DNA from: Paenibacillus montanisoli | Lineage (GTDB): Bacteria; Bacillota; Bacilli; Paenibacillales; Paenibacillaceae | Assembly: GCF_003268025.1 (NCBI RefSeq) | Contig: NZ_QLUW01000004.1 | Location: forward strand, 1-64,000 | Direction: 5' to 3' | Length of the DNA stretch: 64,000 nucleotides | Shown: positions 59,925 to 64,000 of the stretch, piece after piece | Numbering within the stretch: the stretch's first letter is position 1 | Layout of the letters: every line of letters begins with the position of its first letter | The notes under the pieces: generated by a model | Told to the model about the DNA's origin: nothing | Seen by the model: the letters and a program-made list of their open reading frames with translations, nothing else | Database searches by the model: none | Made by a program: the position numbers and the translations under genes

Positions 59925-61835
59925 CTACAGTACTTTGCCCGAATGTTTGGCTGATGATGCCTTCAACGATCTTTGCTGCACTACTTTATCTAGATAGCGA
60001 GTGAATTTGGAAGAGCCGCTGTAAGTTAAGTACAACCATTCCAACGCCCTCGTCATGCCGATGTAGAACAGGGAAACCTCTCTTTCCTCTACCTCTTCAT
60101 ATGAAAAAGGTATATTCTCCACATTCATAATAAATACAGCTTGGAAATCAAGTCCTTTTGCACTATCTATAGTAGAAATCTTTATTGTATCTTCATTACG
60201 GATAAAATTCCTTTTCGTCTCGGCATTTTCAGTTATCCATGTGAAGGGTAATTCGTGATTCTTTAAGCTTTCCTTAATCGCATCAATATAGGAGGTACGA
60301 TAGTTATTCTTAACGCGATACAGAATAGCAATATCTTGCAATGGCATGTTTTTCTCGTGCCGCAGGAACGTTATTGACTCTGATACAAAGTTCATTTCTT
60401 CTTGAAAGTTGCGAAATTTCCTGATGATTGGATCAGGTCCTTTTCGCTTAGTTGATTGCGGTGGAATGATCTCAACACCATCAATAGAGCCCTCTTGAAT
60501 CTTATTCTTTAGACTGGAATGCTCTTGGTAAAAGTCCCAGGCAAATTGTACAATTTGTGCTGTATTTCTGTAATTAATCGTTAGAATTTTAGATCGCCCT
60601 CTGAAATCAAGGCCAATATCTTGAGCCAGGCTGATTTTTCTTTTGAAAATGCTCTGCGCACGATCTTCAACCAGTAGCAGCGATTGAGTATCTGGATTTA
60701 AGCAAGCACTTAGCAGTTTAAGCCAGTCCGGTTCAAAATCCTGTCCCTCGTCAATCAATATCGCATCATATGAAGGAAGAATTGCTTCACCCTTACTTAT
60801 TTTATCTAATATGATTGGTATCTCGTTGTCTTTCATGTGTAAGTTATTCCTCAGCCATTCATGAAAGTTAAACACTTGAACTTTGGAATTCGCTAGAGAT
60901 GGAGTAGGACCTAACAAGTCCAATAAGTCGTCCGGCTCGCTCATCATCCGATCAATCATTTGCTTCAGATTCCGAGATAACGGAATTCCGAAACAGAGAA
61001 CAAGAATCTTCCAATCTGGATGGGCTTTGGCAAGAAGCTTGGTACGGCTAGCAAGAACTAATGTTTTCCCGCTTCCTGCAACACCTCGGATAAGTCGATG
61101 CTTATCCCCTACTTGTTTTGCCATATTTTCTTGGTGTAGATCCATCGTTTTGATATTATGCAAGGAGAGAAGAAGGTGGTCTTGGTGTTGGATCGGAGGT
61201 TTAAATTCTGCACTAATTCTAACTTCTGGAAATAAGTGATACCGAATGGCTTGAATATCCTCATTCGTTAATATCGTATTTTGGCGTTTCCAAATAGTAA
61301 ACATACCATGGATTTTCTCAAGAAGAATTTCTGGTGAGAATCCTTCTTCAACTGGATCTACTTCATCTTTACAAAGCACAAACTGAGGTTCAATCACTTG
61401 GTACAAACTATGCTTTATAAAGTCTCTCTGTTTTAGGCGAGTAAATACAGTACCGAACCCATATGGAAACTTTAAATTGGAACCGGATTCTTGAATAAGA
61501 TTCTTATCTTTCTTTAAGTGGTTTTCAATAACACGAGCGTTGTCCTTCGCTTGCTTAAATGGACTTTTCACTTTTATTAACTCACCATTCGTGTTTCGCA
61601 ATGCCCACTCATCATGATTTATTTGATAGAGTGTACTCTTGGTGTAATCCTTTACTTCAAGAATGACCAAGCCGAGGTCAGGCCCAATAATAACAAAGTC
61701 CGGTCTTTTCCCCCGAATTTCAGGCTCATAGTAGACAATGTAATCACTTGGTAAATGGTCTTTGAGACTTTCAAATACCATACGTTCACCGACAGTCGCA
61801 TTTCTAGGGATTGTTTCAGGCACCATATAAGCCAT
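59925..61835 (-). CDS. NERD-domain superfamily 1 DNA/RNA helicase
   Basis: 636 residues. N-terminal NERD nuclease-related domain (about 10-120) with a PD-(D/E)XK-like core, KRPDFVIIGPDLGLVILEVK. SF1 helicase: Walker A RGVAGSGKTLVLASR, Walker B ILIDEGQDFEPDW, and late motifs ISTIDSAKGLDFQAVFI and FYIGMTRALEWLYL (UvrD-like). NERD-helicases recur in bacterial defence islands; the mechanism here is unknown. GGGAG 9 nt before the ATG. Own terminator, so it is transcribed separately from mcrBC. Confidence 0.9.
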   Translation of the reverse strand: MAYMVPETIPRNATVGERMVFESLKDHLPSDYIVYYEPEIRGKRPDFVIIGPDLGLVILEVKDYTKSTLYQINHDEWALRNTNGELIKVKSPFKQAKDNARVIENHLKKDKNLIQESGSNLKFPYGFGTVFTRLKQRDFIKHSLYQVIEPQFVLCKDEVDPVEEGFSPEILLEKIHGMFTIWKRQNTILTNEDIQAIRYHLFPEVRISAEFKPPIQHQDHLLLSLHNIKTMDLHQENMAKQVGDKHRLIRGVAGSGKTLVLASRTKLLAKAHPDWKILVLCFGIPLSRNLKQMIDRMMSEPDDLLDLLGPTPSLANSKVQVFNFHEWLRNNLHMKDNEIPIILDKISKGEAILPSYDAILIDEGQDFEPDWLKLLSACLNPDTQSLLLVEDRAQSIFKRKISLAQDIGLDFRGRSKILTINYRNTAQIVQFAWDFYQEHSSLKNKIQEGSIDGVEIIPPQSTKRKGPDPIIRKFRNFQEEMNFVSESITFLRHEKNMPLQDIAILYRVKNNYRTSYIDAIKESLKNHELPFTWITENAETKRNFIRNEDTIKISTIDSAKGLDFQAVFIMNVENIPFSYEEVEEREVSLFYIGMTRALEWLYLTYSGSSKFTRYLDKVVQQRSLKASSAKHSGKVL

Positions 61836-61905
61836 AATCTCTATCTCCCAGTAAATTATACCTACTATGGCCTATTATACTACTTGTTGTGTCAAAAGTG
61901 TATAC

Positions 61906-61941
61906 ATATTGTAGCGAAAATTCATATTTTCGCTACAATAT
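61906..61941. repeat. Long perfect inverted repeat upstream of the helicase
   Basis: 16-bp arms (ATATTGTAGCGAAAAT and complement) around TCAT. A TTTCTTTTT tract on the plus strand could make it a terminator, but no plus-strand gene precedes it. It lies about 70 bp before the helicase start. Confidence 0.65.
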
Positions 61942-61994
61942 TTCTTTTTAGTCGATTTACGGTCACCTACATGTCTAACCTTGCAAATACAAAT

Positions 61995-62019
61995 AGAACC
62001 GTGTTAACTACACGGTTCT
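61995..62019 (-). terminator. Terminator of the Mrr-like gene
   Basis: AGAACCGTGT/ACACGGTTCT stem, minus-strand tail ATTTGTATTTG; weak T-run. About 115 nt after the stop. Confidence 0.65.
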
Positions 62020-62134
62020 TCAATCAGCCTCAATCTTACAGATCATGTAATTCTCGAATACGCAGTACAGTACTCGGACGACGCTGTTAACGTCAACGAC
62101 AATCGTTACTCTCTCTAATTAATATTTTCTTAGA

Positions 62135-63121
62135 TTATATTGGAACATAAATTCTCTTCAAAGGAATTAACGCCTGCTTATCTACTGGCATTTTATCGTA
62201 CCACTCATTTATCAACTCAACTATCCCTGACAAATCCAGCAACTTAACTCCATTATGTAAAGCTGAAGCCTTTGCGGCGGCAGTGAATCCACCAGTTGAT
62301 ACAAACAAACTGCTTGCTCCATGTGGATTGGCACCCAGAAGCTGTTGTACTTCTGGACCACCACTCGCTGCATGACGATGCTTTACCTGTACCTTGATAA
62401 TCGGTGTTTCAAACCCGAAAGCATCTTTATGTGCCAAAATATCGACTCCACCATCAGGCCCTTTCGGACTGACAGTAACTTGGTATCCCATTGCTTGAAG
62501 TAACCCTGCAACTAAATCTTGCATTTGCCATGGATCAAGGCGATCTACTAGATCCTCGATCATTGTCTTTGCTCGTTCAATGAAATCCTGATAATTTACG
62601 GCTTCTGTTTCTTCTGGTGTATCATCCACTTTTGGAACAGTGACTCCACCGAGTAAGCCAAGAAGTTCTTGTCCCCAATCATCAACTCTGAATACTGTCA
62701 GAATTCCCCCTAGAGAGTTCTTAGCTCCTTGTGACAGTAAATCCCTTGATATCTTCTTCGACTCCCATGACACCGATATGACATTAGGATAATATGGATC
62801 GATTATATCTGGTTGATACTGATGTATTTTAGTTACCGTCCCAATCAAATACTCTCTCGTTTCCTTCGAATAGGTAATGACACGATCATTCACCTCGATT
62901 TCGCGATAGAACCTCCAGACTTGACCTGCCCACGAAAGGCGAGTGCCTGGTTTCTCTTCTGCATACACTAAATGAGCTTTATCAATTAGCTTATCTCTCG
63001 ATGAGAATTGCTTAGGATCACCAAGATCAGCCCAGCCAATTGAAGCTACCTGTTTTAACTGCCATTTTGGAATCAATTCATTGTTATCTCCTGCGCGTAC
63101 CATCCACCATTTGCTCAACAT
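62135..63121 (-). CDS. Mrr-type restriction endonuclease
   Basis: 328 residues. N-terminal PUA/EVE-like part (WWMVRAGDNNELIPKWQ, VNDRVITYSKETREYLIGTV), then a C-terminal Mrr_cat domain with PD-(D/E)XK residues: LLQAMGYQVTVSPKGPDGGV, DILAHK, then IIKVQVKHR (Q-x-K form). It probably cleaves modified foreign DNA. A GTG six bases upstream (63127) is an equally possible start. It lies 5' of the helicase gene with terminators between, so the islands' genes are separate units. Confidence 0.9.
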   Translation of the reverse strand: MLSKWWMVRAGDNNELIPKWQLKQVASIGWADLGDPKQFSSRDKLIDKAHLVYAEEKPGTRLSWAGQVWRFYREIEVNDRVITYSKETREYLIGTVTKIHQYQPDIIDPYYPNVISVSWESKKISRDLLSQGAKNSLGGILTVFRVDDWGQELLGLLGGVTVPKVDDTPEETEAVNYQDFIERAKTMIEDLVDRLDPWQMQDLVAGLLQAMGYQVTVSPKGPDGGVDILAHKDAFGFETPIIKVQVKHRHAASGGPEVQQLLGANPHGASSLFVSTGGFTAAAKASALHNGVKLLDLSGIVELINEWYDKMPVDKQALIPLKRIYVPI

Positions 63122-63362
63122 ATTCACCCCGCAATAGATATTCAGCTTATACTTATTGCTTTGACATTAAGCATACCCATGTGTAAAATAATAGAGTTTT
63201 CCATTATTCAGCTTCTGTAGTGGCTTCAACTTTACTACCTAAATCAAGCTGCTCATGATAAAGCTCAACCCACTTTTCACATTATCATTACCATTGATGG
63301 TGGATTTCGTATTCTGCCTCTTTAAGCAGCCTGTCCCTTTCTTGGTCCAACAAAGCCCGAAC

Positions 63363-63608
63363 TCATTTACTGACCGGATCATATTTTGCTGCCTCCTCAA
63401 CGTGAAATATGTAACGCGTCTCTAACTTTATCGTTTCCTCATTTTCCACCGCTATGACACGAACATCAGCTAGATGAGTGAAGTCATCTGCATCTTTGTC
63501 GTCAGGGCAATTATTATCGCCGTGAATGGATGCTTCACAAAAGTTCCATCCATCCTCTGTAACTCCGCCACCTACATCAAAAATCTGAATATTCGTCCAG
63601 TTTCGCAT
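63363..63608 (-). CDS. Small unknown protein, 81 aa
   Basis: Begins MRNWTNIQIFDVGGGV and contains EDGWNFCEASIHGDNNCPDD. Acidic, with two Cys; no family recognised. Start ATG 63608, 8 nt after GAGGGGAG; a 17-codon extension precedes this site. The 240 bp between it and the Mrr-like gene show nothing I can name. Confidence 0.55.
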   Translation of the reverse strand: MRNWTNIQIFDVGGGVTEDGWNFCEASIHGDNNCPDDKDADDFTHLADVRVIAVENEETIKLETRYIFHVEEAAKYDPVSK

Positions 63609-63786
63609 AACTGTTCTCCCCTCTACTTTTGCTGTAGCATTCATCAATTTCCGAAACAATCTATTTGGCAGCTCGGCTTATTTAGTAGTATTTATCTATT
63701 ATAAATCTTTCTAGTTGATTATTTTGCCGAAATATGTCGTTCTTTACACTCTGTATTTCAAGGAATTTAGGTTAAAATTTGAAGTG

Positions 63787-63927
63787 ATGTCTCAAACAAT
63801 CTACTTTGAAAAAATGTCCTCTAAATGGATCGCTAAAGATAGAGGAGAAGAAATAACTATATCGAATATTCACTATACAATCGCTAGTCTTGGAGGCCTA
63901 TTTCATGTGGAATCTCAGGAATCATGA
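63787..63927 (+). CDS. Possible small protein, 46 aa
   Basis: Starts MSQTIYFEKMSSKWIAKDRG. Weak upstream binding site. Its end overlaps the next frame by 23 nt, which suggests coupling. No similarity recognised. Confidence 0.35.
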   Translation: MSQTIYFEKMSSKWIAKDRGEEITISNIHYTIASLGGLFHVESQES

Positions 63928-64000
63928 AACATATCTTGAATACATCATGAGAAGAGCTTTAATAAAAAATGATTTTCGATTTGCTGATCAAGTGTACACC
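63905..64000 (+). CDS. Start of a plus-strand gene cut by the window edge
   Basis: ATG 63905 follows GGAGG by 8 nt. The 32 visible codons read MWNLRNHETYLEYIMRRALI then KNDFRFADQVYT and stay open to the edge. The pattern ALIKNDF-R-F recalls the beginning of Vsr/DUF559-type nucleases, which would fit the defence island, but too little is visible to decide. Confidence 0.45.
   Translation, partial: MWNLRNHETYLEYIMRRALIKNDFRFADQVYT

Overview
The window looks like a chromosome segment of a spore-forming member of the Paenibacillaceae (Paenibacillus, Cohnella or a close relative). The evidence is a low-GC-Gram-positive 16S rRNA leader, strong AAGGAGG-type ribosome binding sites with frequent TTG and GTG starts, a gerA-type spore germinant receptor operon, a giant S-layer-homology (SLH) protein and a ydaO-type c-di-AMP riboswitch. 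Most of the first 30 kb is GC-rich core-like sequence. Roughly 33.9-46 kb and 54.8-64 kb are visibly AT-richer and accessory in character.

Layout. 1-0.92 kb: 5' part of a 16S rRNA gene (minus strand) with two near-duplicate tandem promoters. 0.92-6.1 kb: an NAD salvage locus on the minus strand (nrtR, then pncA-nadE-pncB), with one operator sequence in two promoters, and a divergent uracil permease. 6.2-12 kb: a branched-chain or acyclic-terpenoid acyl-CoA catabolic cluster (AtuA-like protein and its split ferredoxin-fold partner, acyl-CoA dehydrogenase, carboxyltransferase, enoyl-CoA hydratase). It is interrupted by eight 51-bp hairpin repeats and lacks a biotin carboxylase. 12-20.4 kb: housekeeping and small metabolic genes (SRPBCC protein, LysM-L,D-transpeptidase, a 680-residue protein of unknown function, AlkD-like protein, phosphatase, Gfo/Idh oxidoreductase with cupin, XRE-cupin regulator). 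20.5-28.3 kb: one 2578-residue SLH protein. 28.5-36.5 kb: small genes, a second 51-bp tandem array, a decapitated discoidin-domain pseudogene flanked by long direct repeats, a double VOC gene, GNAT, MocR regulator, a second AlkD-like gene and an ABC-F protein. 36.5 kb: initiator tRNA-Met.

36.9-43 kb: a run of minus-strand accessory genes. Between 37.75 and 41.74 kb, unrelated single genes alternate strictly with four copies of one ~80-bp hairpin repeat, each copy lying 3' of a gene in the same orientation. This resembles an integron cassette array without an integrase and is the most unusual structure I see. 43-48.4 kb: secreted coiled-coil/Cna-like protein, phage-like orphan genes, PhyH dioxygenase, YciI protein. 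48.4-52.6 kb: gerA operon in the order A-C-B with a divergent small membrane protein. 52.8-54.2 kb: c-di-AMP riboswitch, two terminators, and a lysine 2,3-aminomutase homologue that has lost the radical-SAM cysteines.

54.9-64 kb: a defence island: McrB-McrC, a gene I read as a uracil-DNA-glycosylase-fold protein, an unknown protein, a NERD-helicase, an Mrr-type endonuclease and small unknowns. A perfect 23-bp palindrome sits just before mcrB. No integrase, transposase or CRISPR array was found in the window.
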